Positions 35,340-43,837 of a DNA stretch of 64,000 nucleotides are shown here, one piece after another; the first letter of the stretch is position 1, and every line of letters begins with the position of its first letter. The notes under the pieces were generated by a model. It was not told the origin of the DNA. It searched no databases and saw only the letters and a program-made list of their open reading frames with translations. Source of the stretch: an uncultured Bacteroidales bacterium (GTDB lineage: Bacteria; Bacteroidota; Bacteroidia; Bacteroidales; Paludibacteraceae); the NCBI GenBank assembly GCA_937891975.1, contig CALAUA010000025.1:1-64000 (forward strand), in the 5' to 3' direction. The position numbers and the translations under genes were made by a program.

Positions 35340-36164
35340 ATGAGATCTGGGGTAATATATTTATATACATTTCCAAATGGTAAAGTATATGTTGGACAAA
35401 CTCGACGTGATCCAAAAGTTCGGCATAGAGAACATCTTGATCCCAAAATCGGACCTACAAACGGAGAGTTTTGGAAAGCATATCAAGAACAAGGAGAGCC
35501 AAAGTACGAGATATTGGAAACGCACCAATTTGAGGATGTAGAAGAATTAATAGATGTTCTCAACGAACGCGAGACATATTTTATCAACCAATATAAAGCC
35601 ACTAATCCAGATTATGGCTATAATGTAAAACCGACAGGGACAGTTGGACTTCATGGAGAGCCAAAGATATGTAGGTTATGCGATAGGTATTATCATATAT
35701 ACATGCACAAAATATGGCCCCATTTCTTAATGGTTGAAGAAAAAATTAAGAATGAGGAAATATTGAATGATGAGGAGAAAGAAATCTATCAAGTTTATTT
35801 TGTAGAGAATAATATCTTCTATAAGGAAAATGGGGAACACAAGACTGATGAACTAATTTATGAACATTGGTTTGATTTTGCTGAATTTTGTTTGCAAGAT
35901 GATATACGCACTTGCGCACACGAGTATGTCCATGAAAATGCCGCACAACTATTAAACGAACACATTGACAAAGAAACAATATACCAATTAGACTTAGAAG
36001 GAAAGATTATCGCCAAGTTTGATTCTCAACTTGAGGCGGCAGAGGCTCTGGGAGTAAAGAACGCAGCAAACATAAATAATGTTATCCTCGGCAAGCAAAA
36101 GACAGCATATGGTTACAGATGGGTAAAAGCAATAAATTATCAGCCAATAGATAAAACAAACTAA
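35340..36164 (+). CDS. Free-standing GIY-YIG nuclease with NUMOD-like DNA-binding end
   Basis: A 274-aa protein with an N-terminal GIY-YIG domain (GVIYLYTFPNGKVYVGQTRR, then LNERETYFINQY with the catalytic Glu) and a C-terminal NUMOD1-type helix-turn-helix (IYQLDLEGKIIAKFDS ... YGYRW). This is the layout of homing endonucleases of phages and group I introns. An AGGAG ribosome site lies just before ATG 35340. No intron is seen around it, so it is a free-standing copy inside the island. Its role in the cassette is unclear: it may be a selfish gene, or a nuclease effector. Confidence 0.85.
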   Translation: MRSGVIYLYTFPNGKVYVGQTRRDPKVRHREHLDPKIGPTNGEFWKAYQEQGEPKYEILETHQFEDVEELIDVLNERETYFINQYKATNPDYGYNVKPTGTVGLHGEPKICRLCDRYYHIYMHKIWPHFLMVEEKIKNEEILNDEEKEIYQVYFVENNIFYKENGEHKTDELIYEHWFDFAEFCLQDDIRTCAHEYVHENAAQLLNEHIDKETIYQLDLEGKIIAKFDSQLEAAEALGVKNAANINNVILGKQKTAYGYRWVKAINYQPIDKTN

Positions 36165-36259
36165 TTTAAAACCGAATCCACCACATATAAAATCACAAGA
36201 AAATACAATTTATTTGCATTTCTCTTTACATTCTGACAACTTTTAGCAGTTTGATATAC

Positions 36260-36267
36260 TACCTTTG
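36260..36267 (+). promoter_or_regulatory. -7 box for the second rhuM-like gene
   Basis: TACCTTTG lies 38 bases before the start codon, in an AT-rich leader. The upstream TTG box is not clear at the usual distance. Confidence 0.5.
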
Positions 36268-36305
36268 CAGCGAAATTAAAAAAATAGCAAAACGATACAA
36301 TAATT

Positions 36306-37301
36306 ATGACAGACAACGGAAATATTATCATCTACCAAACAGAAGATGGACTCACTAAACTAGATGTTCAACTCCATGACGAAACGGTGTGGTTGTCGCA
36401 GCAACAGATGGCGGAATTATTTCATTCGTCACGAACAAATATTGTAGAGCATATCAAACATATCTATCAAGAAGGGGAGTTATTGGAGATTTCAACTTGT
36501 CGGAAATTCCGACAGGTTCAACAAGAGGGTAATCGAATGGTTAGCAGAGAGATCCCTTTTTATAATCTTGATATGATCATTTCGTTAGGCTACCGAGTTC
36601 ATTCTTTAGTTGCTACTAATTTCCGCATCTGGGCAACGCAACGACTAAAGGAGTATATCATCAAGGGCTTTACGATGGATGATGAGCGACTGAAGGGCAA
36701 TGCAGGCGGCAACTATTGGAAAGAACTACTCAGCCGTATTCGCGATATTCGTTCATCAGAAAAGGTGCTATATCGTCAGGTGTTAGACTTGTATGCTACG
36801 AGTGTGGATTATGACCCTAAGAGCGAAGAGTCGGTGCGTTTCTTCAAGATTGTGCAGAACAAGCTCCACTATGCCGCCCATGGTCATACGGCTGCGGAGG
36901 TTATTTATGAGCGTGCCGATGCCGAGAAACCTTTTATGGGCTTGACTACTTTTGCGGGTGAACTACCTGCGTTGAAGGATATTTCTGTGGCTAAGAATTA
37001 TCTAAGTGAAAACGAATTAAAGATACTGAATAATTTGGTATCTGGATATTTCGATTTGGCAGAGATTAATGCCATGGAGCACAAACCGATGTATATGAGC
37101 GACTATGTTCAGCAGTTAGATTCGGTGCTTAGTGTGGGCAACCGTCCGCTACTCGAAGGTGCTGGTTCTGTGAGCCATGCGCAAGCCATAGAAAAGGCAA
37201 CTGCAGAGTATCGCAAGTGGCAAACCAACACGCTCTCGCCTGTGGAACAAGAGTATATGCGTACTATCAAAGCCATAGCAGCAGACACTAAGACAAAGTA
37301 G
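36306..37301 (+). CDS. RhuM-family protein, second copy
   Basis: A 331-aa relative of the gene at 25625: the same order of VWLSQQQMAELF, YNLDMIISLGYRVHS, FRIWATQRLKEY, KLHYAAHGHTAAEVIYERAD and VAKNYLSENEL. It is not a recent duplicate, since many positions differ. It has its own promoter box and a typical length. Its position closes the RM/HD/GIY-YIG cassette. Function unknown. Confidence 0.85.
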   Translation: MTDNGNIIIYQTEDGLTKLDVQLHDETVWLSQQQMAELFHSSRTNIVEHIKHIYQEGELLEISTCRKFRQVQQEGNRMVSREIPFYNLDMIISLGYRVHSLVATNFRIWATQRLKEYIIKGFTMDDERLKGNAGGNYWKELLSRIRDIRSSEKVLYRQVLDLYATSVDYDPKSEESVRFFKIVQNKLHYAAHGHTAAEVIYERADAEKPFMGLTTFAGELPALKDISVAKNYLSENELKILNNLVSGYFDLAEINAMEHKPMYMSDYVQQLDSVLSVGNRPLLEGAGSVSHAQAIEKATAEYRKWQTNTLSPVEQEYMRTIKAIAADTKTK

Positions 37302-37518
37302 TAATCCCCCTATTGGGAAAATTATTGCTTTGACTGTTCGCCAAGAGGGCTATCATCAAGCGCAACGCAACATTGCTCACTGCTAGTTCAGCACAATCTT
37401 CGGCACAATCTTCGGCACGCGAAAACTTTTTTCAAAAAAAAATACACCCACGCGGGATAGTCAGTAAATACTACACTTCCCGCATGTTGTATATACCATC
37501 TTAACCTCCAAATTCTCC

Positions 37519-37557
37519 AATCTTCGGCGCAAAACCCCTTCCGCGCCGAAGATTTTT
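37519..37557 (+). terminator. Hairpin terminator after the second rhuM-like gene
   Basis: AATCTTCGGCGC and GCGCCGAAGATT are perfect 12-base arms around a 12-base loop, followed by TTTG. It lies about 220 bases past the stop. Confidence 0.65.
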
Positions 37558-37587
37558 GCAGCACTATTATAGAGACGCATCAAAAAA

Positions 37588-37631
37588 GCCACAGAAAGCC
37601 CACAGATGTCCCACAGATCTCCCACAGATCT
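37588..37631. repeat. 11-bp tandem repeat, four units
   Basis: GCCACAGAAAG, CCCACAGATGT, CCCACAGATCT and CCCACAGATCT follow each other in exact 11-bp phase. Confidence 0.85.
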
Positions 37632-37668
37632 CCTTATTTAGTTCTATGCTTGCGCTGATTCCTCAAAG

Positions 37669-37740
37669 TGGGGACTTTTCGGGCGCTACGCTCGGAGTGC
37701 GTTCCGTCGCACTCCTTCAGGTCCCGAAACTTGCAGGGAA
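37669..37740. repeat. REP-like palindromic element
   Basis: GGGAC...GTCCC surrounds a perfect hairpin GGAGTGCG/CGCACTCC (37694-37701 and 37708-37715). The outer and inner palindromes together look like a dispersed intergenic repeat; I cannot count its copies from this window. Confidence 0.4.
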
Positions 37741-37794
37741 TTTTACACCCGATTTAGCAAAATAAAATTCCTCACAAACTTTCTAAACATTTCC

Positions 37795-37825
37795 TTGCGT
37801 ATATGCAGAAAAATGATTACCTTTG
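37795..37825 (+). promoter_or_regulatory. Promoter of the fic-like gene
   Basis: TTG at 37795-37797 and TACCTTTG at 37818-37825, with a 20-base gap. The start codon lies 46 bases downstream. Confidence 0.75.
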
Positions 37826-37871
37826 TACCCGAATTTAATTTGCGCAGAGAATTTTCTAAAATCTCAATAGA

Positions 37872-38978
37872 ATGACTGATTTTTTGGAGTTTGATGAATA
37901 CATCCGTCAGGGTGAGCCCAATCAGCAAGAACGAGCTGCCATTTGGCGGACGGCTATTGGTTTGCAAGCTGTGGATGGATTGCAAACATCTGACTACCTG
38001 AAAGAAACAGCAAAAAAGCATATAGAGGGCAAGATTGACATTGACGAGGCACGCCATTTGATAAAGACCTATTATCAATCCAAAGCATCACGCGAGCCAA
38101 TCAATGATGACCAATGTGAGGCAGATAAAGCATCGGCAAACATCACAAAGATTCTATCTTCAGTATCGCTGGACTTTAGTGCGAAAGGATTTGTTGCTTT
38201 GCATCGAAGGATATTTGACGGAGTACTAAAGCACGCAGGCGAGATACGCCGTTACGATATCACAAAGAAAGAATGGGTATTGGACTCTGATACAGTCAAT
38301 TATCTCAACTGGGAAGACCTATACCGTGCATTGGAGTTTGACATAGAGCAAGAGCGTAATTTCAGTTATAAGAACCTATCACTGGAGCAACAAGTAGTGC
38401 ACATAGCACAATTCGTGTCGGGGTTGTGGCAAATTCATCCTTTCGGAGAAGGCAACACTCGAACTACGGCGGTATTTACCATCCTGTATCTGCGTCATAT
38501 AGGTTTCAATGTAGATAACGATTTGTTTGCAAAATATTCGTGGTACTTCCGCAATGCCTTAGTAAGAGCCAACTACAAGAACGCAGTCAAAGGCATTGAT
38601 TACTCGCCAATATATTTGGAACGCTTCTTCCGCAATCTGCTATTAGGTGAGCAATGGGACCTACGCAACAGATACTTGCACATCAATCGATCTGCCGAAT
38701 GGAAAGAGCAACCATATTTAGGCGAAAAACAAAGCAATGTCACCCAAAATGTCACCCAAAATGTCACCCAAAAACTAACCGATAGACAAAAGGATATTTT
38801 GCATCTCATAACAACGGACAATACCATATCTGCCAATAAAATGGCTACTATTCATGGTATCACAATACGCAGCATACGACGCGATATAGATGCATTACGA
38901 CAGTATTACAATATTCAATGGGTAGGCCCATCCAAAGGCGGACATTGGGAAGTACTAACGCGCAGCCACCTTTCGTGA
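37872..38978 (+). CDS. Fic-domain protein with VbhA-like N-terminus and winged-helix C-terminus
   Basis: A 368-aa protein. The Fic motif reads HPFGEGNTR (189-197), keeping the catalytic His and the Arg, with Thr in place of the usual Gly before Arg, so it probably transfers AMP or a related group to target proteins. The N-terminal helical part (AIGLQAVDGLQTSDYLKETA, then a short AEDL-type helix) resembles the VbhA antitoxin, suggesting self-inhibition in one chain; this is an inference. The C-terminal part has three tandem NVTQ units (12 bp each, 38738-38772), then a winged helix (SANKMATIHGITIRSIRRD). It lies at the island's right end, next to purM. Confidence 0.8.
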   Translation: MTDFLEFDEYIRQGEPNQQERAAIWRTAIGLQAVDGLQTSDYLKETAKKHIEGKIDIDEARHLIKTYYQSKASREPINDDQCEADKASANITKILSSVSLDFSAKGFVALHRRIFDGVLKHAGEIRRYDITKKEWVLDSDTVNYLNWEDLYRALEFDIEQERNFSYKNLSLEQQVVHIAQFVSGLWQIHPFGEGNTRTTAVFTILYLRHIGFNVDNDLFAKYSWYFRNALVRANYKNAVKGIDYSPIYLERFFRNLLLGEQWDLRNRYLHINRSAEWKEQPYLGEKQSNVTQNVTQNVTQKLTDRQKDILHLITTDNTISANKMATIHGITIRSIRRDIDALRQYYNIQWVGPSKGGHWEVLTRSHLS

Positions 38979-39040
38979 AGCGCAGCGAACCATCAACGCT
39001 CCCTTAGGAGCCACTAACGTGAAATGAAATGTAACTAAAA
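38979..39040. repeat. Array C: short 22-bp-type repeat
   Basis: Units CGTGAAGCGCAGCGAACCAT, then CGCTCCCTTAGGAGCCACTA and CGTGAAATG, as in arrays A, B and D. It sits just before purM, where no promoter box is visible. Confidence 0.6.
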
Positions 39041-39044
39041 TATT

Positions 39045-40070
39045 ATGGCACAACATTATGAGGCAGCCGGCGTGAACCTCGAAGCCGGATACGAAGTAGT
39101 AAGTCGTATTAAATCACACGTAAAAAGTACCAACCGCTTTGGCTCAATGGGCAATATCGGTTCGTTTGGTGGAATGTTCGACCTCTCGGCACTCAACATC
39201 AAAGAGCCTGTACTCGTCAGCGGCACCGATGGAGTAGGAACCAAACTCAAACTCGCTTTCGCGATGGACAAGCACGATACCATTGGTATTGATGCTGTGG
39301 CAATGTGCGTGAACGATGTGCTCGCACAAGGCGCTGAACCACTCATTTTCCTCGACTATGTGGCTATTGGTCATAACATCCCCGAGAAAGTAGAGGCCAT
39401 CGTGGCAGGTGTGGCAGAAGGTTGCCGCCAAGCAGGTTGCGCCCTCGTAGGTGGCGAGACTGCCGAGATGCCAGGTATGTACGGCGATGGCGAATACGAT
39501 ATCGCAGGTTATACCACTGGCGTGGTGGAGAAATCCCAACTCATCGATGGCAGCAAGGTCGCTGTAGGCGATGTGCTCGTAGGTATCTCTTCTTCGGGCG
39601 TACACAGCAACGGCTTCAGCCTCGTGCGCAAGGTCGTAAGCGATGCAGGGCTTGACCTCCACACCGTTTATCCAGAGCTTAGCGCAGACAAGAAACTCGG
39701 CGAAGTGCTTTTGACTCCAACTCGCATCTATGTGAAGCAAGTGTTGGAGGTCATCCGCAACTGCGATGTGCACGGTGTAGCACATATCACAGGCGGTGGC
39801 TTTGATGAGAATATCCCTCGTATCTTAAAGGAGGGTCAAGGCTTCAGCGTAACCGAGGGCTCATGGGAGATTCTTCCAGTGTTCCAATGCCTCGAGAAGT
39901 GGGGTAATATCCCTCACCGCGAGATGTTCAATATCTTCAACATGGGTATTGGTATAGTGATTGCAATGCCTGCTGCTGATGCAGAAAAAGCCATCGCTAT
40001 CCTCGCTAAACACGGCGACAAAGCCCAAATCATCGGCAAAGTCATCGAAGGAGAAAACGAAATAATTTAA
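39045..40070 (+). CDS. purM: Phosphoribosylformylglycinamidine cyclo-ligase
   Basis: This closes the imidazole ring of FGAM to give AIR. The 341-aa protein has the family motifs VSGTDGVGTKLKLAF, GGETAEMPGMY and ISSSGVHSNGFSLVR. Its length is typical. It is the first purine gene right of the island; with purL at 20-24 kb on the other side, the two were probably once close. purH follows 28 bases past the stop. Confidence 0.95.
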   Translation: MAQHYEAAGVNLEAGYEVVSRIKSHVKSTNRFGSMGNIGSFGGMFDLSALNIKEPVLVSGTDGVGTKLKLAFAMDKHDTIGIDAVAMCVNDVLAQGAEPLIFLDYVAIGHNIPEKVEAIVAGVAEGCRQAGCALVGGETAEMPGMYGDGEYDIAGYTTGVVEKSQLIDGSKVAVGDVLVGISSSGVHSNGFSLVRKVVSDAGLDLHTVYPELSADKKLGEVLLTPTRIYVKQVLEVIRNCDVHGVAHITGGGFDENIPRILKEGQGFSVTEGSWEILPVFQCLEKWGNIPHREMFNIFNMGIGIVIAMPAADAEKAIAILAKHGDKAQIIGKVIEGENEII

Positions 40071-40098
40071 CAATATAATAAAGTCTATTTTTTAAGGT

Positions 40099-41634
40099 AT
40101 GGCAAAAAGAGCTCTTGTCAGCGTAAGCGACAAAACAGGATTAGTTGATTTTGTAAAGGGCCTGCAAGCAGCAGGTTGGGAGATTATCGCCACAGGCGGT
40201 ACACAAAAACTCCTCGAAGATTCAGGTGTTAAAACTATCGGTATCAGCGATGTAACAGGTTTCCCAGAGATCTGTGACGGTCGCGTTAAGACCCTTCACC
40301 CAAAGGTGCACGGCGGTCTTCTCGCTCGCCGCGATGAACCATCTCACCTCCAAGCATTGCAGGAGAATGGTATCGAGTTCATCGACCTCGTGTGCGTGAA
40401 CCTCTATCCATTCCGCGAGACCATCGCCAAAGAGGGTACTACTATGGCAGAAGCCATCGAGAAGATTGATATAGGTGGCCCATCTATGTTGCGATCTGCA
40501 GCGAAGAACTACAACGATGTGACTGTCGTTTGCGATCCTACGGACTATGACACAATCCTCGCTGAGATTAACGCCACTGGCAACACCACTCTCGAGACTC
40601 GCCTGCAACTCTCTGCCAAGGCATACACCCACACCGCACAATACGATGCATGCATCGCTACTTACATGCGCGAGAAAGCTGGTCTCAACGAGAAACTATT
40701 CCTCGAGTTCGATCTCAAGCAAGGTCTTCGCTATGGCGAGAACCCACACCAATCCGCGAAGTTCTATGCTTCTACCAAAGCTATCCCATTCTCACTCGCC
40801 AGCGGCAAACAACTCCAAGGCAAGGAGATGTCTTACAACAATATCCAAGACGCCAACGCTGCCCTCAATATCGCACGCGACTTCCAACAACCTTTCTGCG
40901 TAGCCCTCAAGCACATGAACCCTTGTGGTGCTGCTGTGGCTGAGACTATAGAAGAGGCATGGCAAAAGGCATACGAGGCAGACACCGTGAGCATCTACGG
41001 TGGTATTGTAATCTGCAACCGCACCATCACCAAGGAGATTGCTTTGGGCATGAAACCTATCTTCCTCGAGATCGTCATCGCTCCTGACTTCACCGATGAA
41101 GCCATGGAGATTTTCGCTACCAAGAAGAACCTCCGCGTTATCCAAGTGGACATGACCCCAAGCACTGAGGCTATCGACCAATATGTCAGTGTGAACGGTG
41201 GTCTGCTTGTGCAACACCTCGACACCCAAATCGAGACAATCACAGCCGATATGTGCGCTACTAAGGTGCAACCCGATGCAGCAACATTGGCAGACATGCA
41301 ATTCGGTTGGAATATCGTTAAGCATGTGAAATCTAATGCGATAGTAGTGGTAAAGAACGGTCAAACACTCGGCGTAGGTGCAGGTCAAATGAACCGCGTA
41401 GGTAGTGCAGAGATTGCTATGAAGCAGGCCCACGCAGCAGGTGTAACCGAAGGTCTTATCCTCGCTTCTGACGGTTTCTTGCCATTTGATGATACTGTGG
41501 CTTTGGCAGCTCAATATGGTGTAACCGCTATCGTTCAACCAGGCGGCAGCATCCGCGACAACGACTGCGTTGTCAAAGCCGACGAACTCGGCATCTGCAT
41601 GCTCATGACTGGCACACGCCACTTCAAACATTAA
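40099..41634 (+). CDS. purH: Bifunctional AICAR transformylase / IMP cyclohydrolase
   Basis: This carries out the last two steps to IMP, using 10-formyl-tetrahydrofolate. The 511-aa protein has the N-terminal IMP cyclohydrolase (methylglyoxal-synthase-like, VSVSDKTGLVDFVKGL, GGTQKLLEDSGV, GRVKTLHPKVHGGLL) and the C-terminal transformylase with LKHMNPCG. Length is slightly below the usual 520-530. It lies 3 bases before purD. The one-carbon donor links it to folD downstream. Confidence 0.95.
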   Translation: MAKRALVSVSDKTGLVDFVKGLQAAGWEIIATGGTQKLLEDSGVKTIGISDVTGFPEICDGRVKTLHPKVHGGLLARRDEPSHLQALQENGIEFIDLVCVNLYPFRETIAKEGTTMAEAIEKIDIGGPSMLRSAAKNYNDVTVVCDPTDYDTILAEINATGNTTLETRLQLSAKAYTHTAQYDACIATYMREKAGLNEKLFLEFDLKQGLRYGENPHQSAKFYASTKAIPFSLASGKQLQGKEMSYNNIQDANAALNIARDFQQPFCVALKHMNPCGAAVAETIEEAWQKAYEADTVSIYGGIVICNRTITKEIALGMKPIFLEIVIAPDFTDEAMEIFATKKNLRVIQVDMTPSTEAIDQYVSVNGGLLVQHLDTQIETITADMCATKVQPDAATLADMQFGWNIVKHVKSNAIVVVKNGQTLGVGAGQMNRVGSAEIAMKQAHAAGVTEGLILASDGFLPFDDTVALAAQYGVTAIVQPGGSIRDNDCVVKADELGICMLMTGTRHFKH

Positions 41635-41637
41635 TTT

Positions 41638-42906
41638 ATGGGTAAAAAAGTATTAGTTATAGGTGGAGGCGGAAGAGAGCATGCTATCGTGTATGCCCTT
41701 TCTCGTAGCCCACAAGTGGAGAAGATTTATTGCGCTCCAGGTAATGCAGGTATTGCTCAGCTCGCTGATTGCGTGGCTATCAAAGACACCGATGTAGAGG
41801 GCTTATTGCTCTTTGCCAAAGAGACGGAAGTGGACCTCACCGTAGTAGGACCAGAGGCAGCGCTTGCAGCAGGTGTGGTAGATGCGTTCCGTGCGGAAGA
41901 AGTGCCTATCTTTGGTCACACCAAAGCAGCCACACAAATAGAGTCGAGCAAAGAGTTTGCCAAGATTATCATGCAGAAATACAATGTACCAACTGCTGCA
42001 TATCAGTCGTTTAGCGACTACAACGAAGCATTGGCATACGTGAAAGCAGGCAGTCTGCCTATCGTATTGAAGTACGACGGACTGGCAGCAGGCAAGGGTG
42101 TGGTGATTGCCAACACCCTCGAGGAAGCAGATGCTGCGCTGCAAGATATGCTCTGCAATGAAGCGTTTGGCAAAGGCAAAGTGGTGATAGAGGAGTTTTT
42201 GGAAGGTCCAGAGTTCTCCTTCATGTGCTTTGTGAATGGCGAGAACGTCTATCCAATGCCTCTCTCGCAAGACCACAAGCGCGCTTATGACAACGATGAA
42301 GGTCCTAACACGGGCGGTATGGGTGCTTACACTCCACTACCATTCGTGACCGAAGAAGATGAGGCATTTGCCCGCAAATATGTCCTTGAAGCTGTAGCTA
42401 AAGGCATGTGCCAAGAGGGATTACCACTCACAGGCGTACTCTATGGCGGACTGATGAAGACCGCACAAGGCGTCAAGGTCATCGAGTTCAATGCTCGCTT
42501 TGGCGATCCAGAGACCGAGGTGGTATTGCCACTCTTGGAAAGTGATGCCTACGATGTGTTCTACGGCATTGCAACAGGCGATGAGGTGATGAGGCTAAAA
42601 GGCGATAAGGCGATGAACTGGCGCAACGAAGCCACTATTGGTGTTGTACTTGCTTCTAAGGGCTACCCAGGCGACTATGCGAAAGGCGCTGTTATTGAAG
42701 GAGTTGAACTCTTCGACGGTCCTGTATTCCACATGGGTACCAAGAACGACAATGGTGTGCTGAAGACCAACGGCGGACGTGTGATGATGTGCATTGCTAC
42801 AGGCAAAGACATCGCCACCGCGCGCGCGAAAGTATATAAGGAGATAGAGAAAATCCACTGCGACAACCTCTTCTACCGCAAAGACATCGCCCATTGGGCA
42901 CTTTGA
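41638..42906 (+). CDS. purD: Phosphoribosylamine-glycine ligase
   Basis: This joins phosphoribosylamine and glycine with ATP, giving GAR. The 422-aa ATP-grasp protein has GGGGREHAI at the N-terminus, VLKYDGLAAGKGV, and FNARFGDPETE near residue 290. Residues about 313-326 (GDEVMRLKGDKAMN) are encoded by the in-frame repeat and sit in a loop that is about five residues shorter in E. coli PurD. folD follows by 19 bases. Confidence 0.95.
   Translation: MGKKVLVIGGGGREHAIVYALSRSPQVEKIYCAPGNAGIAQLADCVAIKDTDVEGLLLFAKETEVDLTVVGPEAALAAGVVDAFRAEEVPIFGHTKAATQIESSKEFAKIIMQKYNVPTAAYQSFSDYNEALAYVKAGSLPIVLKYDGLAAGKGVVIANTLEEADAALQDMLCNEAFGKGKVVIEEFLEGPEFSFMCFVNGENVYPMPLSQDHKRAYDNDEGPNTGGMGAYTPLPFVTEEDEAFARKYVLEAVAKGMCQEGLPLTGVLYGGLMKTAQGVKVIEFNARFGDPETEVVLPLLESDAYDVFYGIATGDEVMRLKGDKAMNWRNEATIGVVLASKGYPGDYAKGAVIEGVELFDGPVFHMGTKNDNGVLKTNGGRVMMCIATGKDIATARAKVYKEIEKIHCDNLFYRKDIAHWAL
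42576..42616 (+). repeat. In-frame repeat element inside purD
   Basis: GGCGATGAGG, TGATGAGGC, a TAAAA spacer, GGCGATAAGG and CGATGA, all in frame. It resembles the atpI copy in the same orientation. Confidence 0.7.
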
Positions 42907-42925
42907 GAATTTTGAATTAAGAATT

Positions 42926-43780
42926 ATGATAATTGACGGTAAAAAAATTTCGCAATCCCTCAAGGATGCGATGAAAATCGAAGTAGATGCATTGGCGGAG
43001 CAATATGGTCGCCGCCCATGCCTGATGGTCATCATAGTTGGTGACAACCCTGCCAGCCGCTCTTATGTGCGCGGCAAGATCAAAGCAACCGAGTATTGTG
43101 GTTTCGACGGCCACCTCGTGGAGTTGCCTGAAGATGTGAGCGAAGCAACACTCCTCGCAGAGATCGACAAACTCAATAACGACCCACTCGTGGACGGAAT
43201 CCTCGTGCAATTGCCTTTGCCAAAACATATCTCTGAGGACAAAGTCATTGCTGCTATCTCTGCCGAGAAAGATGTGGACGGTTTCCATCCCGAGAACGTG
43301 GCACGCCTCTGGCTCAACCAACACTGCATCCTCCCATGTACCCCAAAAGGTATCATCGAGCTCCTTGACCAAGCGGGCGTAGAGATGGCGGGCAAGAAAG
43401 CCGTTGTTATCGGTCGAAGCAATATCGTGGGCAAACCAGTTGCTAAACTCCTGCTTGACCGCAATGCGACTGTGACTATTGCGCACAGCCGCACCAAAGA
43501 CTTGGCTGCCGTGTGCCGCGAGGCAGATATTTTGGTGGCTGCTGTAGGTCGTGCAAAGATGGTGACTGCTGAGTATGTGAAACCAGGCGCAGCTGTGATT
43601 GATGTGGGTATCAACCGCACCGAGGACGGCAAACTCGTGGGCGATATGGATTACGAAGCAGTATTGCCAGTGGCTGGCGCTATCACACCTGTACCGGGTG
43701 GAGTAGGACCTATGACTATCACCATGCTCATGCGCAACACGATTGAGTGTTTCCTCAATCGCGAGAATAAAAAAGCTTAA
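42926..43780 (+). CDS. folD: Methylenetetrahydrofolate dehydrogenase / cyclohydrolase
   Basis: This makes 10-formyl-tetrahydrofolate in two steps, feeding PurH. The 284-aa protein has the family signatures DGILVQLPLPKH, DKDVDGFHP-like AEKDVDGFHPENV, and VVIGRSNIVGKPVAKLL for dinucleotide binding, ending GGVGPMTITML. Gene position right after purD fits its role. Length is typical. Confidence 0.95.
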   Translation: MIIDGKKISQSLKDAMKIEVDALAEQYGRRPCLMVIIVGDNPASRSYVRGKIKATEYCGFDGHLVELPEDVSEATLLAEIDKLNNDPLVDGILVQLPLPKHISEDKVIAAISAEKDVDGFHPENVARLWLNQHCILPCTPKGIIELLDQAGVEMAGKKAVVIGRSNIVGKPVAKLLLDRNATVTIAHSRTKDLAAVCREADILVAAVGRAKMVTAEYVKPGAAVIDVGINRTEDGKLVGDMDYEAVLPVAGAITPVPGGVGPMTITMLMRNTIECFLNRENKKA

Positions 43781-43784
43781 AATA

Positions 43785-43816
43785 TTTGCAGGTGTAGAAA
43801 AAAAGCAGTACCTTTG
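43785..43816 (+). promoter_or_regulatory. Promoter of the CBS-domain membrane protein
   Basis: TTTG at 43785-43788 and TACCTTTG at 43809-43816, with a 20-base gap. The box ends only 21 bases before ATG 43838, so the leader is very short and the upstream TTG start is unlikely. Confidence 0.75.
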
Positions 43817-43837
43817 TAGCAATTATTGATTTTATTC

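Larger units (their letters stand above)
37302..37794. other. Gene-free spacer with hairpins and repeats
   Basis: It holds two CACAATCTTCGG units near 37395-37418, a hairpin with GCGGGA/TCCCGC ends (about 37454-37486), the terminator at 37519, an 11-bp tract at 37588 and a REP-like element at 37669. No convincing gene is present; the frame at 37556-37765 overlaps these repeats. Confidence 0.5.

Noticed and set aside
37556..37765. A 69-aa frame before the fic gene
   Set aside because: It covers an 11-bp tract and a REP-like palindrome and has no promoter or ribosome site.
38738..38772. CRISPR-like repeats (three 12-bp units)
   Set aside because: They are contiguous, without spacers, and encode NVTQ in the Fic protein.
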